A stretch of DNA of 64,000 bases from Peribacillus frigoritolerans (GTDB taxonomy: Bacteria; Bacillota; Bacilli; Bacillales; DSM-1321): NCBI GenBank assembly GCA_030562215.1, contig JAUPFL010000001.1:1724501-1788500 (forward strand), given 5' to 3'. Below are positions 1-12,500 of the stretch, piece after piece. Below the pieces are notes generated by a model. The model searched no databases, was not told the origin of the DNA, and saw nothing but the letters and a program-made list of their open reading frames with translations. The position numbers and the translations under genes were made by a program. Numbering within the stretch: the stretch's first letter is position 1; each line of letters begins with the position of its first letter.

Positions 1-30
1 ACGAAACAACCAAAATGATTGAACAGCATT

Positions 31-86
31 AAAGCCATATTTTATTTTTCACAAATTATAGTGAAAAATAAAATATGGCTTTTTTA
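31..86 (+). terminator. Rho-independent terminator
   Basis: A near-perfect 22-bp inverted repeat (31-52 paired with 61-82) encloses an 8-nt loop and runs into a T-rich tail. It presumably ends a gene lying left of the window and insulates the NRPS cluster from it. Confidence 0.85.
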
Positions 87-230
87 TTAGAAAATTTAAG
101 GTTAATTTTTCCATCTAAATTCACACGATAAGTCCTATGAAAATACTACTAAAGAAGAAAAAATGAAAATTGGTAAAGTTATTATGTAATGTAGATAATT
201 TACAAATTTTTAATGGACTCGGCAAAATTG

Positions 231-268
231 TTGTGATAAAGTGTTATCGATAATGATAATAGGTAATA
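231..268 (+). promoter_or_regulatory. Candidate promoter with overlapping Fur-box-like site
   Basis: A TTGTGA at 231-236 and GATAAT at 255-260 are spaced 18 nt and could be -35 and -10 elements. The 12 bases at 249-260 (two GATAAT hexamers) match the first two hexamers of the classic 19-bp Fur box; the third hexamer (about 261-268) is weaker. If real, the operator covers the -10 and would repress the NRPS operon in iron-replete cells. The match is by eye only, in AT-rich DNA. Confidence 0.4.
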
Positions 269-373
269 TTTGACCTAGAAAATGAAATAATTGTTTAAAA
301 AAAGAAATTTTAGAGGTAAAAAATGGAGAAAAATTACGAGATTTCTAGAAAAAAGAAGGGAGGCAAATTATAA

Positions 374-1084
374 TTGATTGAATATTTCATGAATAAGAAA
401 AAAATTTATAAATCTTATATCAAGTTTTATGAAGCGGATTCAGTCAATTTGAACTATATTGATGATTTATTTAACGAAAAAGAATGGAGTTATCTAAATT
501 TGCAAAATGGTCCCAAAAGAACCATCGAAGCAAAGAAAAGTTTGTACTGTGGAAAAAAAGCAATTATGGAATTTTTAGGTATAGGTTTGGATGAAATAAA
601 GAATGTATCACTGTTGAAAGGAGTCTTTGGACAGCCGGTTATTGTTGCAAACTTGTTCTTATTAATGAACATGGGTATATCCATCACACATACGGATAAA
701 ACAATCGGAATATTGGTTTTTGATCAGCTGCATCCAATGGGAATCGATATTGAGACTAAAACGAAATCTGATTCTGAATTTTTGGAGATCTATTTAACGG
801 AATCCGAGAAAAAAATGATTAAGGAAAGTGATGGTGTTTTAAGTAAAGAAATTTTCTTTAGTGCAAAAGAAAGTCTATCAAAGATACTAAAAACAGGATT
901 GACCTCTCCACTTGAAATCTATGAGATTTCCAAGGTTGAATTGGATCATGATAACATCTCACTTTTTTATAAAAATTTTTCCCAATACAAATCGACGGTT
1001 GTACTCGTGAATGATGAAATAAGAAGTGTTACCTTTCCAATAAATTCTACAAAAATAATTAAGGGGGAATACCAATGGAATTAA
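374..1084 (+). CDS. Sfp-type 4'-phosphopantetheinyl transferase
   Basis: This enzyme moves the phosphopantetheine arm of coenzyme A onto the conserved serine of carrier domains, turning apo-NRPS into the active holo form. The 236-residue length fits the Sfp/Gsp family. Seen directly: the Mg-binding GIDIE motif at residues 123-127, the FFSAKES motif at about 161-167 (family W/FxxKES), and a SITHTD stretch near 103-108 in place of the usual SHS motif. The start is taken as TTG at 374 because a GAAGGGAGG ribosome site lies 11 nt upstream; the ATG at 389 is too far from it. The stop overlaps the next gene by 10 nt, and the cluster downstream carries eight or nine carrier domains, so a dedicated activating enzyme makes sense. 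Confidence 0.9.
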   Translation: MIEYFMNKKKIYKSYIKFYEADSVNLNYIDDLFNEKEWSYLNLQNGPKRTIEAKKSLYCGKKAIMEFLGIGLDEIKNVSLLKGVFGQPVIVANLFLLMNMGISITHTDKTIGILVFDQLHPMGIDIETKTKSDSEFLEIYLTESEKKMIKESDGVLSKEIFFSAKESLSKILKTGLTSPLEIYEISKVELDHDNISLFYKNFSQYKSTVVLVNDEIRSVTFPINSTKIIKGEYQWN

Positions 1085-1733
1085 AAATGGAAGCAAATGC
1101 TGAATTAAGAAACAATAACAAATTAGTGCAATATCTTTTTAAAAAAGAGGATAGAGTTCATAAGTTAATAATTTCGTTATTGATACTCAGTTTAATAGCA
1201 GGTATCGAAACGACGCTTTTGTTATATTCTGCAGATCAAAAAGGGATGAACGTATTAAATGGCATGTCCATTTCAGAGATCGGAGCCATGAGTTTTGCCA
1301 TTAACACAATTGTAATGGGGGCTCTAGGATTATTGGTTACATTCATCATTCAAATATTAATTGTGTGCCTATTATTTTTAGTTTTAAAAGAAAGGCCGGT
1401 AAATATAAAGGGATCTGCCAAGCTGTCATAAATGCAGGGATATGCATCGTGATTGGATCTGGTGTTAATGCAATTATCGCATTATTGGTTAAGAGCAAGG
1501 AAACGACATTTACTAGTTTATCCTTACTGGTGCATGATAAACATTCCATCCTTCACACATTCATGGCTGAGTTTGAGTTGTTTTACATTGTCAGTTTAAT
1601 TCTATTCAGCTATAGTCTGGAAAAATTGGCGCTCATTAAGAGAAGAAATGCATTGATCATAACGATTGTAATAGCTTTGATTTCTTTGGTTTTTCATATG
1701 TTGACAGTTGCATCAGGCACATATTTAAAATAA
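1075..1733 (+). CDS. Multi-pass membrane protein of the NRPS cluster (one indel)
   Basis: The protein is about 215 residues once a frameshift near 1370-1400 is repaired. It has a charged N-terminus followed by about five hydrophobic segments (first near residues 35-52, last near the C-terminus). It vaguely resembles small Yip1-type membrane proteins, but I do not recognise a specific family. It starts inside the end of the transferase gene and its TAA shares a base with the first possible start of the NRPS gene, so the three are translationally coupled. As the only clear membrane protein in the cluster it could help export, self-protection or membrane anchoring; that is inference only. Confidence 0.6.
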
Positions 1734-4700
1734 TGGGGAAAATGATGAATATGAATTCTTTAGCGAATTTATTTGAAGAAAGTGTTAGGGAATATGGAGA
1801 CAATATTGCAGTAAGAAATAAGGATAGGCAATTTACATATAAAGAAACGAATATCTTGGCAAATAAAATGGCAATGTACATAAAGGACAAAGGGATAAAT
1901 AAAGGAGACAATGTCGGAATCTATATTGAAAAATCCGAGCATGTTTTATTTTTGATCATAGCACTACTTAAATCGGGTGTTACTTATGTACCTATCGACC
2001 CTAAAAGTCCTGATGAAAGAGTAAAGCATATAATAAAGAATTCAGAATTGAAGTTATTAATTGGGGATAAAAGCAATATTAGCGACATTGATTGTAATTA
2101 TGTATCCATTGATGAAGTGATAGAGAATTCAAAAGAAATGACAGGTGAGAATCTACATACTTTAATTGACCCAGAAGATCCAGCCTATATCATTTTCACA
2201 TCGGGCTCTACAGGAAAGCCTAAAGGAGTTTGCGTTTCACATGAAAATGTCATGAACTTGTTTTATGGCTGCGCCGATTTGTTCGAGTTTAATAATAAAG
2301 ATAAATGGACATTTTTCCATTCCTACGCATTTGATTTCTCCGTATGGGAGATGTGGGGGGCTTGGATATATGGCGGAGAAGTTGTAGTGGTTTCATTTGA
2401 AGAAAGCAGAAATCCAATATCCTTTGTTGATTTATTGATAAGTACAGAAACAACCGTTTTTAATTGTACGCCAAGCGCTTTCTTCGAGGTGAGCGGTGAG
2501 CTCATAAATCGTCAAAATGAATTAAGTTTAAAATACATTATTTTTGGAGGGAAGCATTAAACTTCAAGAAATTGACGCAATGGTTTTCTCCCGAAAATGG
2601 CAGACTGCCAAAGTTAATAAATATGTATGGAATAACTGAAACGACCGTTCATGTAACATACAAAGAAATCGCCAATAGTGATGTTGAAAAAGGAATTACC
2701 AATATCGGAAAAGTCTTGCCTCATCTTGGGTTCAAAGTGATGAATCAAAATGGAGAAGAAGTAACTGGAGATGAAGAGGGCGAGTTATACGTTTCAGGAA
2801 AAGGTGTATCGCTTGGCTACTATAAAAACCCCATGATGAATAAGATGAAATTTACGGATATTGATAATGTCCGCTACTATAAGTCAGGGGATGTAGTGAA
2901 ACTGTTGGATGATGGTGATCTGCAATATATCTCCAGGAATGATGAGCAAGTACAGCTAAGAGGTTTCAGGATTGAATTAGGGGAAATTGAGAGCGCGTAT
3001 AATGATTTGCAAAACATCAAGAATGCAGTTGTTACGATGGATAAAGCGTTTAATGATGATATGCATTTATTCTTATACTATGTTGCTGATGAAGAATTAG
3101 CTGCTGATTATTTGAGGGAAAGTGTAAAAAGCTCTTTGCCAACGTATATGATACCAAGCTTTTTTATCAAGGTGGACAACATCCCCTTAACTGTAAATGG
3201 AAAACTGGATAAATCATTATTACCAAAATTCATAATAAAAGACTGTGAAGCTCCATCGAATATCAAGAGTCCAGCAGATAAAACAATAAGTGAAAAAGTA
3301 AGGGAAATGGTGGTTAGCATCATAGGCAATGGGGTTATAAATAATAATCAGTCGCTACTTGAAAGTGGAATGAACTCATTATCGATAATGAGATTGATTG
3401 TCAATATTAAAAATCAATTTCAGATTGAAATTGCGCCTTCCGTTTTATTGGAAAACGATACGATTATGAAATTATCCCAGGTCATAGAAGCTCGTCAAAA
3501 AGAAGAGGTAAAGCAAGAGTATACACCTATCAATATGAATGCCAGAAATACATACCCTTTAACATATGAACAAGAAAATTTGTGGTTCATTCATCAAACC
3601 AATGTAGACAAATCATTATATAACATCGTTTTTTCGTATGAAATAGCAGGTGAAGTGAATGAAGGAAATCTGGAACTATCTTTAGATAAGCTAAGCGATA
3701 AACATCAAATTTTAAAAAGTGTCATTAGAGAAGAAGCTGGAATGGGCATCTTGGCTTTCGATGAGTCGATTCATCATTATATTAATTATTTCGATGTTTC
3801 GGATATTCCTTCAGACATGCAGGAAGAAAAAATGAATCACTTTGTGAAGGAAGAAACGGAACGGCAATTTGATTTAGGAAATGGTCCCCTCCTATCAATT
3901 ACGTTAGTGAAGACGAATGAACATGAATATCAATTATTATGTAACATCCACCATATCATTTTTGATGGTTGGTCGATTCCATTAATGATCAATGATTGGT
4001 TTGCCATTTATGAGCAAATCGAGAATGGACAACGAAATGATGAAGATAACCAATCAATCCAATATGGAGATTATGCTTTATGGCAAAAAACTCACCAAAT
4101 TATGTAACCAGTAAGGATAATGAGTTTTGGAGTAATGAACTAACTGCATTACGGCAAAAGTCCTTTTTACAATATGATCATCAAAAAGCGGGAGAAGGTA
4201 AAAGCACGTCCGATATTATCAGCTTTTTGTTACCGAAAGAAATTCAAGACAACCTGGAAAGTCTTCATAAAAAACGAAATCGACTTTGTTCATGAGTTTA
4301 CTTACCGCTTATCAAACCTTTTTATCGGTTTATTTTGATGAAGGGGAAGTTGTCGTCGGCAGCCCTTTGGCGAAGAGAAACCATGTGGAAACTGAACAAT
4401 TGATAGGATATTTCGTCAACACCTTGCCCTTTAAATTAAATGTGTCTCAAGAAGATTCATTTGAAGAGATTTTGCGAAAAAACATAAAAAATATTGCAGG
4501 TGTTTTTGACCATCAAAATTTACCTACTAAGGAAATTTTGAAATATATATCGGCAGAAAGAACCATGGGAAATACGCCATTGTTCGATACAGTATTTGTC
4601 CTGCAAAATAACCAAAAAGAAAAGCTGGCATATAGAAATTTCAAGTTGAAACCGAAAAAATCAATACCTTTAAAGCTAAATTTGATTTGGTTGTTCAGGC

Positions 4701-7700
4701 AGAAGAAATGGATGAGGATGATTTAGTCATCTCGTTTGAATTCAACAAATCATTATTCAATAAAACGACGATTCAAAGAATGGCCAGTAATTTTCAGCAT
4801 TGGCTGCAAGAGGTTACAACCCAGGAAAACAAGCGGATAAAGGACATTACCTACTTAGAGCCTGCACAGTTGCAATCAATAATCGAAATGGGGACAGGCA
4901 ATGTAAATCAAGAAGTGGAGGATCATCGCTTTGAAGATGTAATAACCAGGTTTGAGAAAAAAGTAAGGACAAATTTCACTGATGTTGCCATTGTTCATGG
5001 TGATGAGCAGGTGACGTATAGCGAATTAAATGCCCGGGCAAATCAGGTGGCGCAACGCTTATTCCTAAACCATGTAGGCGTAGAGGATAGAATTGGGATT
5101 TTTATGGATCGATCGATCAATATGGTTACGGCCATTTTAGCCATTATGAAAGTTGGGGCGGCATATGTACCTTTGGACCCGTCACAACCAGTGTCACGGC
5201 TGAAACATATGATTGAGGATTCTCAAATCACATATTGTTTAAGTAATGAAGCAGGACTTCCAAAGTATCCTGGTGATGAAGGAAAACTATTATGTATCGA
5301 AGACATACTAAAAGAACGGGAAATGGAGTGCTCAGAATTCGATTCAAGAAAGATATCGGAAAGTGATCTGGCCTATATCATCTACACTTCAGGAACAACG
5401 GGAAAACCTAAAGGGGTCATGATTGAGCATGGAGGGTTGGCTAACCTCTGTAATTGGCATATCAATTATTATTCAGTCGATGGAAATGATGCAGCAGTAC
5501 TGGTTTCGAATACATCTTTTGACGCTTCCGTTTGGGAGATATTCCCTTACCTGACGAATGGGAATAAACTCCTGATACTGGATTACTATGATTTATTGGA
5601 TGTAGAAATCCTTTCGGAGAAGATGGAAAAGGAGAAAGTCACACTCGCGTTTTTTTCAACGGGACTGCTCGAGCAATTATTTATAAACGATATGAAATTC
5701 CCAGAATCAATCAGAGCTATTTTGACAGGGGAGATCGTTTAAAAACGATACCCGATCGTTTGAGTTTTGATTTATATAATAATTATGGTCCAACGGAGGG
5801 CACTGTCGTTTCGACAGCATATAAGGTACTTCCAAGTGATGATACAGTGATTCCGATCGGAAGGCCAATATTAAATGCAGAAGCATACGTGTTCAATTCC
5901 AGGATGAAGCCTACTCCTCTAGGTCAAATAGGCGAGCTGTATATCGGCGGGAAAGGCATTGCAAGGGGATATATAAATAATCCGGAGAAAAACGATGAAA
6001 GCTTTATTCCTAATCCGTTCAGTCCCTCAAGGAAACTATATAAAACTGGAGATTTAGTTAAGTATGCCGAGGATGGAAATCTACTATTTGCAGGTAGAGC
6101 TGATGACCAAGTGAAAATCCGGGGATATCGTATCGAACTGGGAGAGGTCAGTGCAGTTCTGAATAAATGCACGGGTATAAAGGATTGCTTCATAGCGATA
6201 AAAGAAGAATCTAAATCGAAGAAATTCATCATTGCCTATTATATCGCCGACAATGACCTAGAAGAAAATTATATCCGGGATTATATGAAGAATCACCTTC
6301 CCCACTATATGATTCCTTCACATTTCATTAAACTGGAGTCCTTTCCGCTAACCGTTAACGGCAAAGTGGATGCGAAGAGCCTGCCGGATACAAAAACGAA
6401 TTCGGAAGGAGCCAACAGTAAAAGTGTCATTAATGGAACGGAACAAAAATTGTTAAAGATATGGAAAGAGGTGCTGAATAATCAGGAAATAACCATCTTT
6501 GATAACTTTTTCGAATGTGGAGGAGACTCCATCCTAAGCATTCAAATTTGTTCACTTGCCAAGAAAGAAAATCTTCACATCACTTCAAAAAACATCTTTG
6601 AAAAACAAAGTATCGAAGAGCTGGCAAAGGTTGTGGAATTGACGGGCGATTTAACGATAACTCAGTCTGATGTTTTTGGAAAGGCACCATTTACACCTAT
6701 TCAAAGTTGGTTTTTCACTCAACAAATAAATAATTATAATCATTGGAATCAATCTGTAACGTTAAAGGGCTATCCGCAATTGAATGAGAAGCGGCTGCAA
6801 AGAATCATGGCTCATATCGTCAGACATCATGATGGGCTCAGATCAAGATTCAATAGAGAAGAATCATTTTCGCAGGTGGAAAAGCATATCGACCCGTCTG
6901 AAAATTGGACTTTGAATTACGTAAATCTAACAAACGTGAATAAGGACAAACAGGAACGGGAAATAGCTAGACTCGGGATCGATGCACAGCAGGGCATCAA
7001 CATATCAAACGGACCGCTAATGAAAATAGTATGCATCAATACAGATCAAAACGAGCATGAAATCATTTGGATCATTCATCATTTACTTGTTGATGGGGTT
7101 TCCTGGAGAATCTTGATCGAAGATTTTGACCAGCTATACAAGCAAGATATAAACAATCAGGAACTAAAACTGGATAGTAAAACGACATCATATAAGGAAT
7201 GGGCGAATAGCCTAAACCAATATAAAAATAGCATTCCTTTAGGCATTAAAGAGTACTGGCTGAATGAACATGACACAACATACGAAAACGCCCTAGTCAA
7301 AACAGGGAATGTTTACGATGGAAAATCATTTGAAATGAAGCTGAATAAAGAGATTACAAACAAAATCTATAATGAAATGACAAAAGCGTATAAAGCATCT
7401 ATCGATGAAATATACTTATCCATTTTCGCAGCGCTGATCGGGAAATATTTTAATAAAAAAGATATTCATTTTACTTTGGAGGGACATGGTCGCGAAGAGT
7501 TATTTGCAGGTGTCGATCTGTCCAGGTCAGTAGGATGGTTTACGACCATGTGCCCGGTTTATATAGAAAATAAAGAATCCATTTCGAACACGATTCAAGG
7601 TACAAAGAAAAAGTTAAGGACACTGCCTAATAAAGGGATTGAGTATGGAATCATAACCGAATTATGCGACGGGACACATATGAAACGAAATAGGCCGATC

Positions 7701-9275
7701 ATCAGTTTTAATAATTTAGGTAGATTTCACCAAAACAATGAATGGGCTGCAAAAGAGGTCATCTTTTTTAGTGAACAAGATATTCAACATAATTCCTATA
7801 CCGAACATGAAGTCGATATCGAATTGCTTGTAGTGAATGAGGAGCAAACCATAAAAATAAACTATAACAAACATTTCGTAAGAGAAGATTTTGAGCAATA
7901 TATTCAACACAATATGCCGGAATTGTTACGGACATTGGAAGAAGAAACATTGGGAAAACAGATGTACCGTCCGGAAGACTTTCCATTGGTGGATATGCCC
8001 GAAGAGGAACTTAACCAACTATTGCACAAAGAAACAAGAATTGTTGATATTTATGAATTGACGGCTTTGCAAAAAGGGATGTTGTACCATAGCTTGTTTG
8101 ATAGTGAAAGCAGCCAGTATAAAGTGCAACTCATTTTTGATATTAAAGGTTTTCTGGACGTCGAAAAATTAAAGAATGCCATTGTGACAACTGCAGGGAA
8201 ACATGACATTTTAAAAACCAAATTATATTCAAGCAGAAAAGGGGTATTCTACCAACTGTTAATGAGTTCCATGGATACCGAGATTGAATATGAAGAACTA
8301 ATTGATCATCAAGAGAACTTGGAAAAGTTGTTAGCAGATCAATATAAGATCATAGATATCGAGAACAATAAGTTGAATCGCTTCATGATCGTTAAGCTTG
8401 CGGAAAATGAATACCAATTAATATGGACATTCCATCATATTATTATGGATGGTTGGAGCTATTCGATGGTGATAAATGACATTTTTGCTTCTTATCATTC
8501 AATAGCAACATCACCATCCGTGAGTGCTTCATTTAAAAAGTATGTTGAATATATGAAAGATTATACGAGTAATAAGGAGCTGCGGGACTATTGGGCAGGG
8601 AAATTGGAAGGTGCTCGAAATTCCGGATCTAGTTTAATGGGAGTGTTGGAAGGCGAGGGGTACATTGAGAATAGCTACTTGAAAGTATTGGATGAGGAAT
8701 TAAGTGATTCCATTCAACGATTCTGTCAGGAGCACAAGATTACCATGAATACTTTCTTTCTAACCATTTGGTTAGCCACTTTGAAAGAAGTAAAAGGAAC
8801 GGAAAATGTATGCTGCGGCGTAGTGACATCCGGCAGGAATATTCCTGTCCAAAATATTGAGTCCATGGTTGGTCCATTTATCAATACTGTGCCGTTTATC
8901 AAGCATATCAGCCACGAAAAGACCTATATGGAAATACTGGATGAAGTTCAAAATGAATTTTTGGAATTAAGTGCCTATGAGAATACACCGTTATCAGAGA
9001 TTTATGAGTGGGCTAATTTGGAAAACCAATTATTTGAATCATTATATGCTTTTGAAAACTATCCCGTGAAACTAGCTAATAATGATGAAATTAACGTGAG
9101 TTTGAAAGAAGGGCGGGAAACGACCCATTATCCAATCGTCATCATCATCACCCCTGGTTCAAGTGTTCAAATTAAATTTAATGAGGCAGCGGTCAATCCA
9201 AAGTTAAGGTCATCAGTACTTTCTATATTTAATCAAATCTTAAGTGAAATGTTGGAAAAATTGAAAGTGAGATGA
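1733..9275 (+). CDS. NRPS, A-PCP-C-A-PCP-E-C (modules 1, 2 and C domain of 3)
   Basis: Loading and elongation synthetase. Domains by approximate base position: A1 1760-3200, PCP1 3270-3480 (GMNSL at the phosphopantetheine serine), C1 3540-4850 (HHIIFDG), A2 4950-6370 (TSGTTGKPKG; YGPTE), PCP2 6440-6640 (GGDSI), epimerase 6680-7990 (HHLLVDG, EGHGRE, VGWFT), C2 8040-9270 (HHIIMDG, the type expected after an epimerase). The A1 pocket residues read DFWNIGMVHK, the established threonine code, backed by the YGITE variant of core 5. A2 reads about DAWFITNVVK, close to leucine (DAWFLGNVVK). Frame breaks near 2560, 4095, 4290, 4700 and 5745 look like sequence errors because every domain continues across them. 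A GGGG site at 1735 favours a start at 1745 or 1751 over 1733. The protein ends on a C domain, so its acceptor is the next small gene. Confidence 0.9.
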
Positions 9276-9285
9276 GGGGAAATAT

Positions 9286-9552
9286 ATGGAGACAACAATT
9301 ACGGTGAAGGAAAGGTTAATTGAGGAAAAGCTTATTGGATTTTGGAGGGAAATTTTAGAACAAGAAACAATAGATACAGATTCCAACTTCTTTGACTTAG
9401 GAGGGAATTCCCTTTTGGCCATGCAATTTATACAAATGGTGAAGAATAACCTGGGAGTGAGATTACCAATCAAAGTCATGTTCGAACAGTCCACCATCCA
9501 GGAACTATCTGTACTCATCAAACAATTGGACGATATGAATAAGTTAAGTTGA
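9286..9552 (+). CDS. Stand-alone peptidyl carrier protein (module 3, no A domain)
   Basis: An 88-residue free carrier protein. The consensus is intact: a short helix, then DSNFFDLGGNSLLAM with the phosphopantetheine serine at the GGNSL motif, then the TIQELS region of the last helix. It starts 10 nt after the preceding synthetase with a GAGGGG ribosome site, so no A domain can be hidden between them. It is the only obvious acceptor for the C domain that ends the upstream protein. Because no adenylation domain is attached, the residue for module 3 must be loaded in trans, possibly by one of the five A domains of the cluster. Discrete carrier proteins inside elongation lines are uncommon. Confidence 0.85.
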   Translation: METTITVKERLIEEKLIGFWREILEQETIDTDSNFFDLGGNSLLAMQFIQMVKNNLGVRLPIKVMFEQSTIQELSVLIKQLDDMNKLS

Positions 9553-9579
9553 ATGGAAAAGAATTGAGGTGTTTTATCT

Positions 9580-12500
9580 ATGAACAGGATGATCAGTGAA
9601 ACGGAAGATAGGCTATTAAACTTGATTTCAATTGTTATCGAACCTTTTAAAAATATCACTATTAGAGGACATGAATGAATCATTAAGCACAAATGAAAAA
9701 AAGATGAGTTTTTGTCTTCGATAAAACAGGAGTTTGGTATTCAATTAACACCGGAAATCATTTCAAGTCAATGGAATATAGAAAAACTGGCAAGTTTCCT
9801 GGACATGCTCCTCGAAATGAGGGAAGTCGAGGTAAATAAGCCTTATAAACGCGGGAAAAGTGAAGGAATGCTTTCTCATAATCAAGATCGAATGTATCTG
9901 TTTGACAGCCTGAATGAAAGGAAAATGCTCTATAATATGCCATTTAAATTCATTTTAAATGGCGTAGTGGATACTGATGACCTGCAACAGGCATTAGATT
10001 TCATGATTGACCGCCATGAAACTTTGCGAACTAATTTCAAGGGTGAAGAACATCAAATCCTTCAATTCTTATCAAAAAAAGCAGAAACATAATTGCCTAT
10101 GAAGACTGTCGGGATTTAGATCCCGAAGTCAGTAATATAATGGTCACCTCCCATCTTACTGAAGAAATGGAAAGATGCTTCGACCTGGAAAATGATCATT
10201 TATTTAATATGAAACTATTTCGAGTTGACGAAGAAATGCATTATTTAGTATGCAATTTTCACCATATCATTTTTGATGGAGTATCGTTTGTCACCTTTTT
10301 CGAAGAGTTATTGGAGATTTATGAAAGAATTCAAACAGGCAGGGTTGGGGATATTCCTCCTCTGGACATGCAATATTTAGATTATGCTGTCTGGCATAAG
10401 GAGTGGGTCAAGGAAAGTACGCCAAGCCAAAGGAGGTTTTGGGAAAGTTATTTAGATCAAGAGGAAGAAGCATTAGAACTTCCATTTGACTTTCAACGTC
10501 CAAAATCACCTTCTTACTCAGGGGAAAGACTGGAAATGGACATAACGGATGAACTTCGTGTATTGATAGACAGGGTTTTAAAGGAGAATGGTACAACTTT
10601 ATATGCTTTTATGATGACAGCCTATCAAGTGTTTTTAAGTCAGTATACCGGGAAGAATCAAATCGTTGTCGGGAGTACCGTGGCAAACCGTGGCCAAGAA
10701 GAATTTGCCCGGACAGTTGGATGCTTTGTCAATACGCTGCCATTGAAGTTAACCGTGGATGCCACGGAATCATTTCATGAAATATTGAACCGGAATCGTA
10801 AAGTGATTTTGGATGTATTGGAACATCAGGCTTTTCCATTTGAAAAAATCGTGGAAATCATTAATCCAGACAGGGATCTCAGCCATTCCCCATTGTTCCA
10901 AACAGCTTTGGCAATGGAAGAAAGCTTTGATGGGAACTTTAGCAATTCATTCTTCACTCTTGAACAAGACAAATTCGAAATTCCTTATTCAAATTATGAC
11001 CTGACTATAAAGGTGAAGGGGTCTCATGATCTAATCCTGGAATTCGAGTATTCCGATGAACTTTTCAGACGGGAAACAATTGAAAGACTCATGTTGAGTT
11101 TTGAAAAATGGTTATACCAAATCTGCAGAAATGCAGATATGCCTATCTGTCATTTGCAGTATTTAGATGACAATCAAATGAATCAATTGTTAATTGGGTG
11201 GCAAGGTGAGGTTTCGGATGCACATCAAAATGAGACGATCACCACCATATTCAAAAGAATCGTTAAGAAGCATTCAAACAAATTAGCCGTTGCTGATAAT
11301 GGTCAGACCATTACTTATTCGGAATTAGATCAAAGATCGAATGTGATTGCGAAATTGGTTAGAAATAAAATCGAAAATGGTTCTAAAAAGGTAGGCCTGC
11401 ATGTAAACAGATCGATTGATATGGTAATCGGCATGTTGGGAATCATTAAAGCCGGATGTGCTTACGTTCCGCTTGATCCTATGCTGCCAGCTGAAAGATT
11501 GGAATATATCATCAATGATTCGAAAATGGATATATGCATTACGAATCAAGTTGAGGTTCCTGCCATTAAAAAAATAGCTAAAGTGATTGATCTAGAATCC
11601 GTACATTACGTGGATACCGAGTGCTGTAACGAATCCATTGCACCTTCCGATCTGGCTTACATAATCTATACTTCGGGAACGACAGGAAAACCCAAAGGTG
11701 TCATGTTATCTCATAGAGGAGTAGTGAATTTAATAATAAGTCAAAACAAATACTTACAACTTGATGAGACCTCAAAGGCATTACAATTTGCCACGTTTAA
11801 TTTTGACGCTTCTATATATGAGATTTTTGGGAGCTTATTAAATGGTGCAGAGCTGCATATCGGGAATAATAAGGAGGAAATGTTTGATTTATTCGCATTG
11901 GAAAATCAAATCAAAAGTGAAAAGTTAACGCATCTAGTATTGCCGCCTGCAGTATTACAAGAGCTCAATATAGAGGGATCCCATGTGAAATTCGTTGGTT
12001 CAGCCGGATCTGAATGTCCAATAGCTTTGCTGGATCGCTATCAAACTATAAATTTTTATAATGCCTATGGTCCAACGGAATATTCAGTATGGACCACGTT
12101 TGAAATGTTTAAAGCGCATGAAAACAATGAGACTACTAATAATAAAGTATCGATAGGCAAACCAATCCTGAATACCGACGTCTATTTATTAAGTCCTGAG
12201 CAAAGACTCGTTCCGATAGGTGCAGCAGGGGAAATATATATTGGTGGTGAAGGGTTAGCCGTTGGATATGTGAATAATGATGATTTAACAAAAGAAAAGT
12301 TCATTGAACATCCTTTTAAAGCTGGAAAGCGTTTGTATCGCAGCGGTGACCTTGCAAAATTCACGAGCGATGGTGAGTTGATTTTTCTGGGGCGTAAAGA
12401 TAATCAAGTGAAAATAAGAGGTTTCCGTGTGGAAGTTGATGAGATTTCGGTCAATCTCAATGCTTATCCGCAAGTAAGTGACTCATTCATTAAGGTTCAG

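Noticed and set aside
9240..9300. Possible missing A domain between the end of the first synthetase and the free carrier
   Set aside because: Only 10 nt separate a normal C-domain end from a carrier start with its own ribosome site; nothing is interrupted here.
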